Part shown: one piece after another, positions 54,082 to 64,000 of the stretch
Position numbering within the stretch: position 1 is the stretch's first letter
Layout of the letters: every line of letters starts with the position of its first letter
Assembly (NCBI GenBank): GCA_949752795.1
Contig: OX457064.1
Coordinates: forward strand, 39,366,368-39,430,367
Length of the DNA stretch: 64,000 nt
Source of the DNA: Hyperoodon ampullatus
Taxonomy: Eukaryota; Chordata; Mammalia; Artiodactyla; Ziphiidae
Reading direction: 5' to 3'
Position numbers and translations under genes: made by a program
The notes under the pieces: generated by a model
Seen by the model: the letters and a program-made list of their open reading frames with translations, nothing else
Told to the model about the DNA's origin: nothing
Databases searched by the model: none

Positions 54082-57000
54082 TTAAATTCCATATATATGT
54101 GTCAGCATACAGTATTTGTCTTTCTCTTTCTGACTTACTTCACTCTGTATGACAGACTCTAGGTCCATCCACCTCATTACAAATAGTTCAATTTCATTTC
54201 TTTTTATGGCTGAGTAATATTCCATTGTATGTATGTGCCACATCTTCTTTACCCATTCATCCAATGATGGACACTTAGGTTGTTTCCATCTCCGGGCTAT
54301 TGTAAATAGGGCTGCTATGAACATTTTGGTACATGTCTCTTTTTGAATTATGGTTTTCTCAGGGTATATGCCCAGTAGTGGGATTGCAGGGTCATATGGT
54401 AGTTCTATTTGTAGTTTTTTAAGGAACCTCCATACCGTTCTCCATAGTGGCTGTACCAATTCACATTCCCACCAGCAGTGCAAGAGTGTTCCCTTTTTTC
54501 CACACCCTCTCCAGCATTTATTGTTTCTAGATTTTTTGATGATGGCCATTCTGACTGGTGTGAGATGATATCTCATTGTAGTTTTGATTTGCATTTCTCT
54601 AATTAGTAAAGATGTTGAGCATCCTTTCATGTGTTTGTTGGCAGTCTGTATATCTTCTGTGGAGAAATGTCTATTTAGGTCTTCTGCCCATTTTTGGATT
54701 GGGTTGTTTGTTTTTTTGTTATTGAGCTGCATGAGCTGCTTATAAATTTTGGAGATTAATCCTTTGTCAGTTGCTTCATTTGCAAATATTTTCTCCCATT
54801 CTGAGGGTTGTCTTTTGGTCTTGTTTATGGTTTCCTTTGCTGTGCAAAAGCTTTTAAGTTTCATTAGGTCCCATGTGTTTATTTTTGTCTTTATTTCCAT
54901 TTCTCTAGGAGGTGGGTCAAAAAGGATCTTGCTGTGATTTATGTCATAAAGTGTTCTGCCTATGTTGTCCTCTAAGAGTTTGATAGTGTCTGGCCTTACA
55001 TTTAGGTCTTTAATCCATTTTGAGCTTATTTTTGTGTATGGTGTTAGGGAGTGATCGAATCTCATACTTTTACATGTCCCTGTCCAGTTTTCCCAACACC
55101 ACTTATTGAAGAGACTGTCCTTTCTCCACTGTACATTCCTGCCTCCTTTATCAAAGATAAGGTGACCATATGTCCGTGGGTTTATCTCTGGGCTTTCTAT
55201 CCTGTTCCATTGATCTATCTTTCTGTTTCTGTGCCAGTACCATACTGTCTTGATTACTGCAGCTTTGTAGTATAGTCTGAAGTCAGGGAGCCTGATTCCT
55301 CCAGCTCCATTTTTCGTTCTCAAGATTGCTTTGGCTATTCGGGGTCTTTTGTGTTTCCATACAAATTGTGAAATTTTTTGTTCTAGTTCTGTGAAAAATG
55401 CCAGTGGTATTTTGATAGGGATTGCATTGAATCTGTAGATTGCTTTGGGTAGTAGAGTCATTTTCACAATGTTGATTCTTCCAATCCAAGAACATGGTAC
55501 ATCTCTCCATCTATTTGTATCATCTTTAATTTCTTTCATCAGTGTCTTATAATTTTCTGCATACAGGTCTTTTGTCTCCTTAGGTAGGTTTATTCCTAGA
55601 TATTTTATTCTTTTTGTTGCAATGGTAAATGGGAGTGTTTCCTTGATTTCACTTTCAGATTTTTCATCATTAGTATATAGGAATGCCAGAGATTTCTGTG
55701 CATTAATTTTGTATCCTGCAACTTTACCAAATTCATTGATTAGCTCTAGTAGTTTTCTGGTAGCATCTTTAGGATTCTCTATGTATAGTATCATGTCATC
55801 TGCAAACAGTGACAGCTTTACTTCTTCTTTTCCAATTTGGATTCCTTTTATTTGCTTTTCTTCTCTGATTGCTGTGGCTAAAACTTCCAAAACTATGTTG
55901 AATAAGAGTGGTGAGAGTGGGCAACCTTGTCTTGTTCCTGATCTTAGTGGAAATGGTTTCAGTTTTTCACCATTGAGGACGATGCTGGCTGTGGGTTTGT
56001 CATATATGGCCTTTATTATGTTGAGGAAAGTTCCCTCTATGCCTACTTTCTGCAGGGTTTTTATCATGAATGGGTGTTGAATTTTGTCGAAAGCTTTCTC
56101 TGCATCTATTGAGATGATCATATGGTTTTTCTCCTTCAATTTGTTAATATGGTGTATCACGTTGATTGATTTGCGTATATTGAAGAATCCTTGCATTCCT
56201 GGGATAAACCCCACTTGATCATGGTGTATGATCCTTTTAATGTGCTGTTGGATTCTGTTTGCTAGTATTTTGTTGAGGATTTTTGCATCTATGTTCATCA
56301 GTGATATTGGCCTGTAGTTTTCTTTCTTTGTGACATCCTTGTCTGGTTTTGGTATCAAGGTGATGGTGGCCTCGTAGAATGAGTTTGGGAGTGTTCCTCC
56401 CTCTGCTATATTTTGGAAGAGTTTGAGAAGGATAGGCGTTAGCTCTTCTCTAAATGCTTGATAGAATTCGCCTGTGAAGCCATCTGGTCCTGGGCTTTTG
56501 TTTGTTGGAAGATTTTTTATCACAGTTTCAATTTCAGTGCTTGTGATTGGTCTGTTCATATGTTCTATTTCTTCCTGATTCAGTCTTGGCAGGTTGTGCA
56601 TTTCTAAGAATTTGTCCATTTCTTCCAGGTTGTCCATTTTATTGGCATAGAGTTGCTTATAGTAATCTCTCACGATCTTTTGTATTTCTGCAGTGTCAGT
56701 TGTTACTTCTCCTTTTTCATTTCTAATTCTATTAATTTGAGTCTTCTCCCTTTTTTTCTTGATGAGTCTGGCTAATGGTTTATCAATTTTGTTTATCTTC
56801 TCAAAGAACCAGCTTTTAGTTTTATTGATCTTTGCTATTGTTTCCTTCATTTCTTTTTCATTTATTTCTGATCTGATTTTTATGATTTCTTTCCTTCTGC
56901 TAACTTTGGGATGTTTTTGTTCTTCTTTCTCTAATTGCTTTAGGTGCAAGGTTAGGTTGTTTAGTCGAGATATTTCCTGTTTCTTAAGGTGGGATTGTAT

Positions 57001-57900
57001 TGCTATAAACTTCCCTCTTAGAACTGCTTTTGCTGCATCCCATAGGTTTTGGGTCGTCGTGTCTCCATTGTCATTTGTTTCTAGGTATTTTTTTATTTCC
57101 TCTTTGATTTCTTCAGTGATCACTTCGTTATTAAGTAATGTATTGTTTAGCCTCCATGTGTTTGTATTTTTTATAGCTCTTTTCCTGTAATTGATATCTA
57201 ATCTCATAGCATTGTGGTCGGAAAAGATACTTGATACAATTTCAATTTTCTTAAATTTACCAAGGCTTGATTTGTGACCCAAGATATGATCTATCCTGGA
57301 GAATGTTCCATGAGCACTTGAGAAAAATGTGTATTCTGTTGTTTTTGGATGGAATGTCCTATAAATATCAATTAAGTCCATCTTGTTTAATGTATCATTT
57401 AAAGCTTGTGTTTCCTTATTTATTTTCATTTTGGATGATCTGTCCATTGGTGAAAGTGGGGTGTTAAAGTCCCCTACTATGATTGTGTTACTGTCGATTT
57501 CTCCTTTTATGGCTGTTAGTGTTTGCCTTATGTATTGAGGTGCTCCTATGTTGGGTGCATAAATATTTACAATTGTTATATCTTCTTCTTGGATCGATCC
57601 CTTGATCATTATGTAGTGTCCTTCTTTGTCTCTTCTAGTAGTCTTTATTTTAAAGTCTATTTTGTCTGATATGAGAATTGCTACTCCAGCTTTCTTTTGG
57701 TTTCCATTTGCATGGAATATCTTTTTCCATCCCCTTACTTTCAGTCTGTATGTGTCTCTAGGTCTGAAGTGGGTCTCTTGTAGACAGCATATATATGGGT
57801 CTTGTTTTTGTATCCATTCAGCCAATCTGTGTCTTTTGGTGGGAGCGTTTAGTCCATTTACATTTAAGGTAATTATCGATATGTATGTTCCTATTCCCAT
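54082..57900 (-). CDS. L1 ORF2 protein: endonuclease / reverse transcriptase (intact, 1272 aa)
   Basis: The LINE-1 ORF2 protein nicks target DNA and reverse-transcribes its own RNA in place. The N-terminal APE-type endonuclease (about residues 1-235) shows NVNGLN, QETHF, VGDFNTP and SDHNAMR, covering the expected metal-binding and catalytic residues. The reverse transcriptase lies at about 450-770, with [22 protein letters not shown] and the catalytic LFADDMILY near 700. The Cys-rich C-terminus includes [18 protein letters not shown] at about 1130-1150. It ends in HIYGI. Length matches active mammalian copies (about 1275). It begins at ATG 57900, 58 nt after ORF1, and is translated from the bicistronic L1 RNA. 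No disabling change is visible. Confidence 0.96.
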   Translation of the reverse strand: MGIGTYISIITLNVNGLNAPTKRHRLAEWIQKQDPYICCLQETHFRPRDTYRLKVRGWKKIFHANGNQKKAGVAILISDKIDFKIKTTRRDKEGHYIMIKGSIQEEDITIVNIYAPNIGAPQYIRQTLTAIKGEIDSNTIIVGDFNTPLSPMDRSSKMKINKETQALNDTLNKMDLIDIYRTFHPKTTEYTFFSSAHGTFSRIDHILGHKSSLGKFKKIEIVSSIFSDHNAMRLDINYRKRAIKNTNTWRLNNTLLNNEVITEEIKEEIKKYLETNDNGDTTTQNLWDAAKAVLRGKFIAIQSHLKKQEISRLNNLTLHLKQLEKEEQKHPKVSRRKEIIKIRSEINEKEMKETIAKINKTKSWFFEKINKIDKPLARLIKKKREKTQINRIRNEKGEVTTDTAEIQKIVRDYYKQLYANKMDNLEEMDKFLEMHNLPRLNQEEIEHMNRPITSTEIETVIKNLPTNKSPGPDGFTGEFYQAFREELTPILLKLFQNIAEGGTLPNSFYEATITLIPKPDKDVTKKENYRPISLMNIDAKILNKILANRIQQHIKRIIHHDQVGFIPGMQGFFNIRKSINVIHHINKLKEKNHMIISIDAEKAFDKIQHPFMIKTLQKVGIEGTFLNIIKAIYDKPTASIVLNGEKLKPFPLRSGTRQGCPLSPLLFNIVLEVLATAIREEKQIKGIQIGKEEVKLSLFADDMILYIENPKDATRKLLELINEFGKVAGYKINAQKSLAFLYTNDEKSESEIKETLPFTIATKRIKYLGINLPKETKDLYAENYKTLMKEIKDDTNRWRDVPCSWIGRINIVKMTLLPKAIYRFNAIPIKIPLAFFTELEQKISQFVWKHKRPRIAKAILRTKNGAGGIRLPDFRLYYKAAVIKTVWYWHRNRKIDQWNRIESPEINPRTYGHLIFDKGGRNVQWRKDSLFNKWCWENWTGTCKSMRFDHSLTPYTKISSKWIKDLNVRPDTIKLLEDNIGRTLYDINHSKILFDPPPREMEIKTKINTWDLMKLKSFCTAKETINKTKRQPSEWEKIFANEATDKGLISKIYKQLMQLNNKKTNNPIQKWAEDLNRHFSTEDIQTANKHMKGCSTSLLIREMQIKTTMRYHLTPVRMAIIKKSRNNKCWRGCGKKGTLLHCWWECELVQPLWRTVWRFLKKLQIELPYDPAIPLLGIYPEKTIIQKETCTKMFIAALFTIARRWKQPKCPSLDEWVKKMWHIHTMEYYSAIKRNEIELFVMRWMDLESVIQSEVSQKEKDKYCMLTHIYGI

Positions 57901-57958
57901 TTTCTTAATTGTTTTGGGTTCGTTATTGTAGGTCTTTTCCTTCTGTTGTGTTTCTTGC

Positions 57959-58852
57959 CTAGAGAAGTTCCTTTAGCATTTGTTGTAAAGCTGGTTTGGT
58001 GGTGCTGAACTCTCTCAGCTTTTGCTTGTCTGTAAACGTTTTAATTTCTCCATCAAATCTGAATGAGATCCTTGCTGGGTAGAGTAATCTTGGTTGTAGG
58101 TTTCTCTCCTTCATCACTTTAATTATGTCCTGCCACTCCCTTCTGGCTTGTAGAGTTTCTGCTGAGAGATCAGCTGTTATCCTGATGGGGATTCCCTTGT
58201 GTGTTATTTGTTGTTTTTGCCTTGCTGCTTTTAATATGATTTCTTTGTGTTTAATTTTTGACAGTTTGATTAATATGTGTCTTGGCGTATTTCTTCTTGG
58301 ATTTATTCTGTATGGGACTCTCTGTGCCTCCTGGACTTGATTAACTATTTCCTTTCCCATATTAGGGAAGTTTTCAACTATAATCTCTTCAAATATTTTC
58401 TCAGTCCCTTTCTTTTTCTCTTCTTCTTCTGGAACCCCTATAATTCGAATGTTGGTGCGTTTAATGTTGTCCCAGAGGTCTCTGATATTGTCCTCTGTTC
58501 TTTTCATTCTTTTCTCTTTATTTTGCTCTGCATTAGTTATTTCCACTATTTTATCTTCCACCTCACTTATCCGTTCTTCTGCCTCAGTTATTCTGCTATT
58601 GATCCCATCTAGAGTATTTTTCATTTCATTTATTGTGTTTTTAATCGATGCTTGATTCATCTTTAGTTCTACTAGGTCCTTGTTAACTGTTTCTTGCATT
58701 TTGTCTATTCTATTTCCAAGATTTTGGATCATCTTTACTATCATTATTCTGAATTCTTTTTCAGATAGACTGCCTATTACCTCTTCATTTGTTAGGTCTG
58801 GTGGGTTTTTATCTTGCTCCTTCTCCTGCTGTGTGTTTTTCTGTCTTCTCAT
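57959..58852 (-). CDS. L1 ORF1 protein: RNA-binding chaperone (intact, 297 aa)
   Basis: ORF1p coats L1 RNA as a trimer and is needed for retrotransposition. It starts [15 protein letters not shown]. Residues of about 45-110 form a coiled coil with heptad-like spacing ([19 protein letters not shown]...). An RRM follows, containing [15 protein letters not shown], and then the C-terminal domain with [19 protein letters not shown] and [16 protein letters not shown]. The product is shorter than human ORF1p (338 aa), mainly in the coiled coil. The frame is complete from ATG to stop at 57959, and the Kozak context is modest. It is located 5' of ORF2 as usual. Confidence 0.95.
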   Translation of the reverse strand: MRRQKNTQQEKEQDKNPPDLTNEEVIGSLSEKEFRIMIVKMIQNLGNRIDKMQETVNKDLVELKMNQASIKNTINEMKNTLDGINSRITEAEERISEVEDKIVEITNAEQNKEKRMKRTEDNIRDLWDNIKRTNIRIIGVPEEEEKKKGTEKIFEEIIVENFPNMGKEIVNQVQEAQRVPYRINPRRNTPRHILIKLSKIKHKEIILKAARQKQQITHKGIPIRITADLSAETLQARREWQDIIKVMKERNLQPRLLYPARISFRFDGEIKTFTDKQKLREFSTTKPALQQMLKELL

Positions 58853-60339
58853 TTTGCTTATGTTACTGTGTTTGGGGTCTCCTTTTTGCCGGCTGCAGGT
58901 TCGTAGTTCCTGTTGTTTTTGGTGTCTGTCCCCAGTGGCTAAGGTTGGTTTAGTGGGTTGTGTAGGTTTCCTGGTCGAGGGGACTAGTGCCTGTGTTCTG
59001 GTGGATGAGGCTGGATCTTGTCTTTCTGGTGGGCAGGTCCACGTCTGGTGGTGTGTTTTGGGGTGTCTGCAGACTTTTTATGATTTTAGGCCACCTCTCT
59101 GCTAATGGGTGGCGTTGTGTTCCTGTCTTGCTAGTTGTTTGGCATAGGGTGTCCAGCACTGTAGCTTGCTGGTCGTTGAGTGAAGCTGGGTGCTGGTGTT
59201 GAGATGGAGATCTCTGGAAGATTTTCGCCGTTTGATATTATGTGGAGCTGGGAGGTCTCTTGTGGACCAGTGTCCTGAAGTTGGCTCTCCCACCTCAGAG
59301 GCACAGTACTGACTCCTGGCTCCTCAATTTGGGATGATTTGTTGTCTATTCATGTATTCCACAGATGCAGGGTACATCAAGTTGATTGTGGAGCTTTAAT
59401 CCGCTGCTTCTGAGGCTGCTGGGAGAGGTTTCCCTTTCTCTTCTTTGTTCTCACAGCTCCCGGGTCTCAGCTTTGGATTTGGCCCCGCCTCTGCGTGTAG
59501 GTCGCCGGAGGGCGTCTGTTCTTCACTCAGACAGGAAAGGGTTAAAGGAGCAGCCTCTTCGGGAACTCTGGCTCACTCAGGCCGGGCGGGAGGGAGGGGC
59601 ACGGAGTGCGGGGCGAGCCTGCAGCGGCAGAGGTCGGCGTGACGTTGCACCAGCCCGAGGCGCGCCGTGCGTTCTCCCAGGGAAGCCGCCCCTGGATCCC
59701 GGGACCCCGGCAGTGGCGGGCTGCTCAGGCTCCCGGAAGGGCGGTGTGGACAGTGACCTGCGCTCGCACACGGGCTTCTTGGCGGCGGCAGCAGCAGCCC
59801 CAGCGTCCCACGCCCGTCACTGGGCTCCGCGCTTTCAGTCGCGACTCGCGCCCGTCTGTGGAGCCCCTTTAAGCAGCGCTCTTAATCCCCTCTCCTCGCG
59901 CAGCAGGAAACCAAGAGGGAAGAACAAGTCTCTTGCCTCTTCGGCAGCTCCAGAGTTTTCCCGGACTCCCTCCCGGCTAGCTGTGGCACATTAGCCCCCT
60001 TCAGGCTGAGTTCTCGCCGCCAGCCCCAGTCCTCTCCCTGCGCTCTGACCGAAGCCCGAGCCTCAGCTTCCAGCGCCGCCCGCCCCGGCGGGCGAGCAGA
60101 CAAGCCTCTCGGGCTGGTGAGTGCCGCTCGGCACCGATCCTCTGTGCGGGAATCTCTCCGCTTTGCCCTACCCAGGTATGTGGGGAGTTTCTTGCCTTTT
60201 GGGAGGTCTGGGGTCTTCTGCCAGCGTTCAGTAGGTGTTCTGTAGGAGTTGTTCCACGTGTAGCTGTATTTCTGGTGTATCCGTGAGGAGGAAGGTGATC
60301 TCCGCGTCTTACTCTTCCGCCATCTTACCCGGAAGTCTC
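58853..60339 (-). promoter_or_regulatory. 5' UTR / internal promoter of the younger L1
   Basis: GC- and CpG-rich leader of about 1.5 kb. In minus sense it starts GAGACTTCCGGGTAAGATGGCGGAAGAG; AAGATGGCGG (60317-60326) is a YY1-type site 14-23 nt from the start, the same place as in human L1, where YY1 fixes transcription initiation. The same 5' text at 50250 in the older copy has AAGATGGTGG. Confidence 0.85.
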
Positions 60340-60353
60340 GGAAACACAGCTTT
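60340..60353. repeat. target-site duplication, right copy
   Basis: GGAAACACAGCTTT, identical to 53736-53749; it resumes the older L1 ORF2 text directly (AAATGATACACTAAACAAGA). Confidence 0.95.
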
Positions 60354-63300
60354 AAATGATACACTAAACAAGATGGACTTAACTGATATTTATAGGACAT
60401 TCCATTCATAAACAACAGAATACACTTTCTTCTCAAGTGCTCATGGAACATTCTCCAGGAGAGATCATGTCTTGGGTCACAAATCAAGCCTTGGTAAATT
60501 TAAGAAAATTGAAATCCTATCAAGTATCTTTTCCAACCACAATGTTATGAGATTAGATATCAATTACAGGAAAAAAATCTGTAAAAAATACAAACACATG
60601 GAGGCTAACAATACACTACTTAATAACCAAGAGATCACTGTAGAAATCAAAGAGGAAATCAAAAAATACCTAGGAACAAATGACAATGAAAACACAACAA
60701 CCCAAAACCTATGGGTTGCAACAAAAGCAGTTCTAAGAGAGAAGACTATAGCAATACAATTCTACCTCAAGAAACAAACATCTCAAATAAACAACCTAAC
60801 CTTACACCTAAAGCAATCAGAGAAAGAAGAACAAAAAAACCCCAAAGTTAGCAGAAAGAAAGAAATCATAAAGCTCAGATCAGAAATAAATGAAAAAGAA
60901 ATGAAGGAAACAATAGCAAAGATCAATAAAACCAAAAGCTGGTTCCTTGAGAAGATAAACAAAATTGATAAACCATTAGCCAGTCTCATCAAAAAAAAAA
61001 AAAAGAGAAGACTCAAATCAATAGAATTAGAAATGGAAAAGGAGAAGTAACAACTGATACTGCAGATATACAAAGAATCATGAGAGATTACTACAAGCAA
61101 CTTATGCCAATAAAATGGACAACCTGGAAGGAATGGATAAATTCTTAGAAAAGCACAACCTTCTGAGACTTAACCAGGAAGAAATAGAAAATATAAACAG
61201 ACCAATCACAAGCACTGAAATTGAGACTGTGATAAAAAATCTTCCAGCAAACAAAAGCCCAGGACCAGATGGCTTCACAGGCGAATTCTATCAAACATTT
61301 AGAGAAGAGCTAACACCTATCCTTCTCAAACTCTTCCAAAATATAGCAGAGGGAGGAACAGTCCCAAACTCATTCTACGAGACCACCAGTACCACGATAT
61401 CAAAACCAGACAAAGATGTCACAAAGAAAGAAAACTACAGACCAATATCACTGATGAGCATAGATGCAAAAATCCTCAACAAAATACTAGCAAACAGAAT
61501 CCAACAGCACATTAAAAGGATCATACACCATGTTCAAGTGGGGTTTATCCTAGGAATGCAAGGATTCTTCAGTATATGCAAATCAATCAATGTGATACAC
61601 CATATTAACAAACTGAAGGATAAAAACCATATGATCATCTCAATAGCTGCAGAAAAAGCTTTTGACAAAATTCAATACCCATTTATGATAAAAACCCTCC
61701 AGAAAGTAGGCACAGAGGGAACATAATAAAGGCCATATATGACAAACCCACAGCCAACATCGTTCTCAATGCTGAAAAGCTGAAATCATTTCCACTAATA
61801 TCAGGAACAAGACAAGGTTGCCCACTCTCACTACTATTATTCAACATAGTTTTGGAAGTTTTCACCACAGCAATCAGAAAAGAAAAAGAAATAAAAGGAA
61901 TACAAATTGGAAAAGAAGTAAAACTGTCACTGTTTTCAGATAACATGATACTATACATAGAGAATCCTAAAGATACTACCAGAAAACTACAAGAGCTAAT
62001 CAATGAATTTGGTAAAGTAGCAGGATACGAAATTAATGCACAGAAATCTCTTGCATTCCTATACACCAATGATGAAAAATCTGAAAGAGAAATTAAGGAA
62101 ACACTCCCATTTACCACTGCAACAAAAGGAATAAAATACCTAGGAATAAACCTGCCTAAGGAGACAAAAGACCTGTATGTAGAAAACTATAAGACACTGA
62201 TGAAAGAAATTAAAGATGATACCAACAGATGGAGAGATATACAATGTTCTTGGATTGGAAGAATGAACATTATGAAAATGACTATACTACCCAAAGCAAT
62301 CTACAGATTCAATGCAATCCCTATCAAATTACCAATGGCATTTTTCACAGAACTAGAACAAAAAACTTCACAATTTGTATGGAAACACAAAAGACCCTGA
62401 ATAGCCAAAGCAATCTTGAGAAAGAAAAACAGAGCTGGAGGGATCTGGCTCCTTGACTTCAGACTATACTACAAAGTTATCAAGACAGTATGGTACTGGC
62501 ACAAAAACAGAAATATTGATCAATGGAACAAGATACAAAGCCCAGAGATAAACCCACAAACATATGGTCACCTTGTGTTTGATAAAGGAGGCAAGAATAT
62601 ACAATGGAGAAAAGACAGCCTCTTCAATAAGTGGTGCTGGGAAAACTGGACAGCTACATGTAAAAGAATGAAATTAGAACACTCTCTAACACCATACACA
62701 AAAATAAATTCAAAATGGATTAAAGACCTAAATGTAAGGCCAGACACTCTAAAACTCTTAGAGGAAAGCATAGGCAGAACACTCTATAACATAAATCACA
62801 GCAAGATCCTTTTCAACCCACCTCCTAGAGAAATGGAAATAAAAACAAAAATAAACACATGGGACCTAATGAAGCTTAAAAGCTTTTTCACAGCAAAGGA
62901 AACCATAAACAAGGCAAAAAGACAACCCTCACAATGGGAGAAAATATTTGCAAGTGAAACAACTGACAAAGGATTAATCTCCAAATTTTATAAGCAGCTC
63001 ATGCAGCTCAATATCAAAAAAACAAAAAACCCAATCCAAAAGTGGGCAGAAGACCTAAATAGACATTTCTCCAAAGAAGATATACAGATTGCCAACAAAC
63101 ACATGAAACAATGCTCAACATCATTAATCATTAGAGAAATGCAAATCAAAACTATAATGAGATTTCATCTCACACCAGTCAGAATGGCCATCATCAAAAA
63201 ATCTACAAACAATAAATGCTGGAGAGGGTGTGGAAAAAGGGAACCCTCTTGCACTGTTGGTGGGAATGTAAATTGATACAGTCACTATGGAGAACAGGAT

Positions 63301-63650
63301 GGAGGTTCCTTAAAAAACTAAAAATAGAACTACCATATGACCCAGCAATCCCACTACTGGGCATATACCCTGAGAAAACCATAATTCAAAAAGAGTCATG
63401 TACCAAAATGTTCATTGCAGCTCTATTTACAATAGCCAGGACATGGAAGCAACTGAAGTGTCCATCAACAGATGAATGGATAAAGAAGATGTGGCACATA
63501 TATACAATGGAATATTACTCAGCCATAAAAGGAAACGAAATTGAGTTATTTGTAGTGAGGTGGATGGACCTAGAGCCTATCATACAGAGTGACGTAAGTC
63601 AGAAAGAGAAAAACAAATACCGTATGCTAACACATATATATGGAATCTAA
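60350..63650 (+). pseudogene. decayed L1 ORF2, 3' part (older copy)
   Basis: Continues ORF2 after the insertion in broken frames: 60472-61050, 61115-61726, 61852-62400, 62416-63276 and 63216-63650. The catalytic motif reads LFSDNMILY instead of FADD, so the polymerase is also mutated at the active site. Final residues LTHIYGI and TAA are at 63648-63650. Confidence 0.93.
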
Positions 63651-64000
63651 GAAAGAAAAAAAAATAAGGTCATGAAGAACCTAGGGGCAAGATAGGAATA
63701 AAGACACAGACCTACTAGAGAACGGACTTGAGGATATGGGGAGGGGGAAGGGTAAGCTGTAAGAAGGTGAGAGAGTGGCATGGACATATATACACTACCA
63801 AACGTAAAATCGATAGCTAGTGGGAAGCAGCCACATAGCACAGGGAGATCAGCTCGGTGCTTTGTGACCACCTAGAGGGGTGGGATGGGCAGGATGGGAG
63901 GGAGGGAGATGCAGGAGGGAAGAGATATGGGAACATATGTATATGTATAACTGATTCACTTTGTTATAAAGCAGAAACTAACACACCATTGTAAAGCAAT
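63651..64000 (+). other. 3' UTR of the older L1, truncated by the window end
   Basis: G-rich part at about 63735-63755 ('ggatatggggagggggaagg') and 63880-63910, then 'aactgattcactttgttata' and 'cattgtaaagcaat'. It is the same text as the L1 tail at 37703. Its poly(A) and target-site duplication are beyond the window. Confidence 0.9.

Larger units (their letters stand above)
53747..60339 (-). mobile_element. younger full-length L1 with intact ORFs
   Basis: A 6.6-kb minus-strand element: poly(A) of about 31 nt (T-run 53747-53777), 3' UTR (53778-54081), ORF2 (54082-57900), a 58-nt spacer, ORF1 (57959-58852), and a GC-rich 5' UTR (58853-60339) that begins GAGACTTCCGGGTAAGATGG. It is flanked by a 14-bp duplication. 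The pre-insertion target, read in minus sense, is ATTT|AAAGC, close to the L1 endonuclease preference TT|AAAA. Both proteins are open over their full length, so it is recent and possibly active. Confidence 0.97.
50250..64000 (+). mobile_element. older full-length L1, interrupted by a younger L1; runs off the window
   Basis: The segments 50250-53749 and 60354-64000 form one L1 on the + strand. They carry a GC-rich 5' UTR (50250-52298), a decayed ORF1 (52299-53191), a decayed ORF2 (53249-53747 and 60350-63650) and a 3' UTR reaching the window edge at 'cattgtaaagcaat'. The head motif AAGATGGTGG (50263-50272) is the YY1-type site with one change. Multiple stops and frameshifts make it inactive. 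The text between the segments is a separate insertion. Confidence 0.95.

Noticed and set aside
59386..59994. 202-codon antisense frame in the younger L1 5' UTR, similar in idea to primate L1 ORF0; a related 70-codon frame at 51180-51392 (-) in the older copy
   Set aside because: The frame follows a stop and begins with TTG; it contains no ATG at all. Openness is expected from the GC-rich leader, and similarity between the two copies follows from L1 homology.
59882..60487. 201-codon minus frame running from older L1 antisense sequence into the younger L1 5' UTR
   Set aside because: It is a chance fusion across the insertion point, partly antisense to ORF2 of the older element, with no independent support.

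Overview
This window is nuclear DNA of a placental mammal, almost certainly a cetacean. The clearest sign is thirteen copies of a tRNA-derived SINE that opens with GGCTTCCCTGGTGGCGCAGT and either ends in CGTACCGC plus poly(A) or carries a longer (AATAA)-type tail. This is the CHR family known from whales, hippos and ruminants. No ruminant Bov-tA, BovB or pig PRE1 repeats are seen. The single-copy genes have ordinary vertebrate GT-AG exons and long AT-rich introns.

Layout. (1) 1-2564 is the first intron of a minus-strand gene, taken to be BZW2, whose 5' UTR exon 1 ends in a clear donor at 2565/2564. (2) About 2230-4180 is a CpG island that acts as a divergent promoter for BZW2 (-) and ANKMY2 (+). 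(3) 3273-37203 holds the whole coding region of ANKMY2: ten exons, 1326 nt, 441 codons plus stop. All nine introns are GT-AG and the frame is intact across every junction. Its 3' UTR runs to poly(A) signals near 38465-38534 and contains a short sense L1 tail and a CHR SINE. (4) 38560-45470 is intergenic. (5) On the minus strand, 45541-45706 and a 28-nt exon at 47004-47031 are the last two coding exons of a convergent gene recognised as LRRC72; its upstream exons lie beyond the window. (6) 50250-64000 is a decayed full-length L1 on the + strand, interrupted by a younger full-length minus-strand L1 (53747-60339). The younger copy has intact ORF1 and ORF2, a 31-nt poly(A) and a 14-bp target-site duplication.

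The gene order BZW2-ANKMY2-LRRC72 matches the known mammalian order (human 7p21.1), in reverse. ANKMY2 is an ankyrin/MYND protein linked to ciliary adenylyl cyclase trafficking and Hedgehog signalling, BZW2 (5MP1) is a translation-initiation regulator, and LRRC72 is an uncharacterised leucine-rich-repeat protein. The three genes are not known to work as one pathway.

I found no previously undescribed biological system. The points most worth checking are the intact nested L1 with its unusual 3' end and missing 5' UTR block, a perfect 21-bp hairpin that looks like a template-switch mutation, a 28-nt coding exon, L1- and SINE-derived sequence in the ANKMY2 3' UTR, and a composite CHR SINE subtype with a diagnostic tail. 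Boundaries of old repeats are by eye and approximate.
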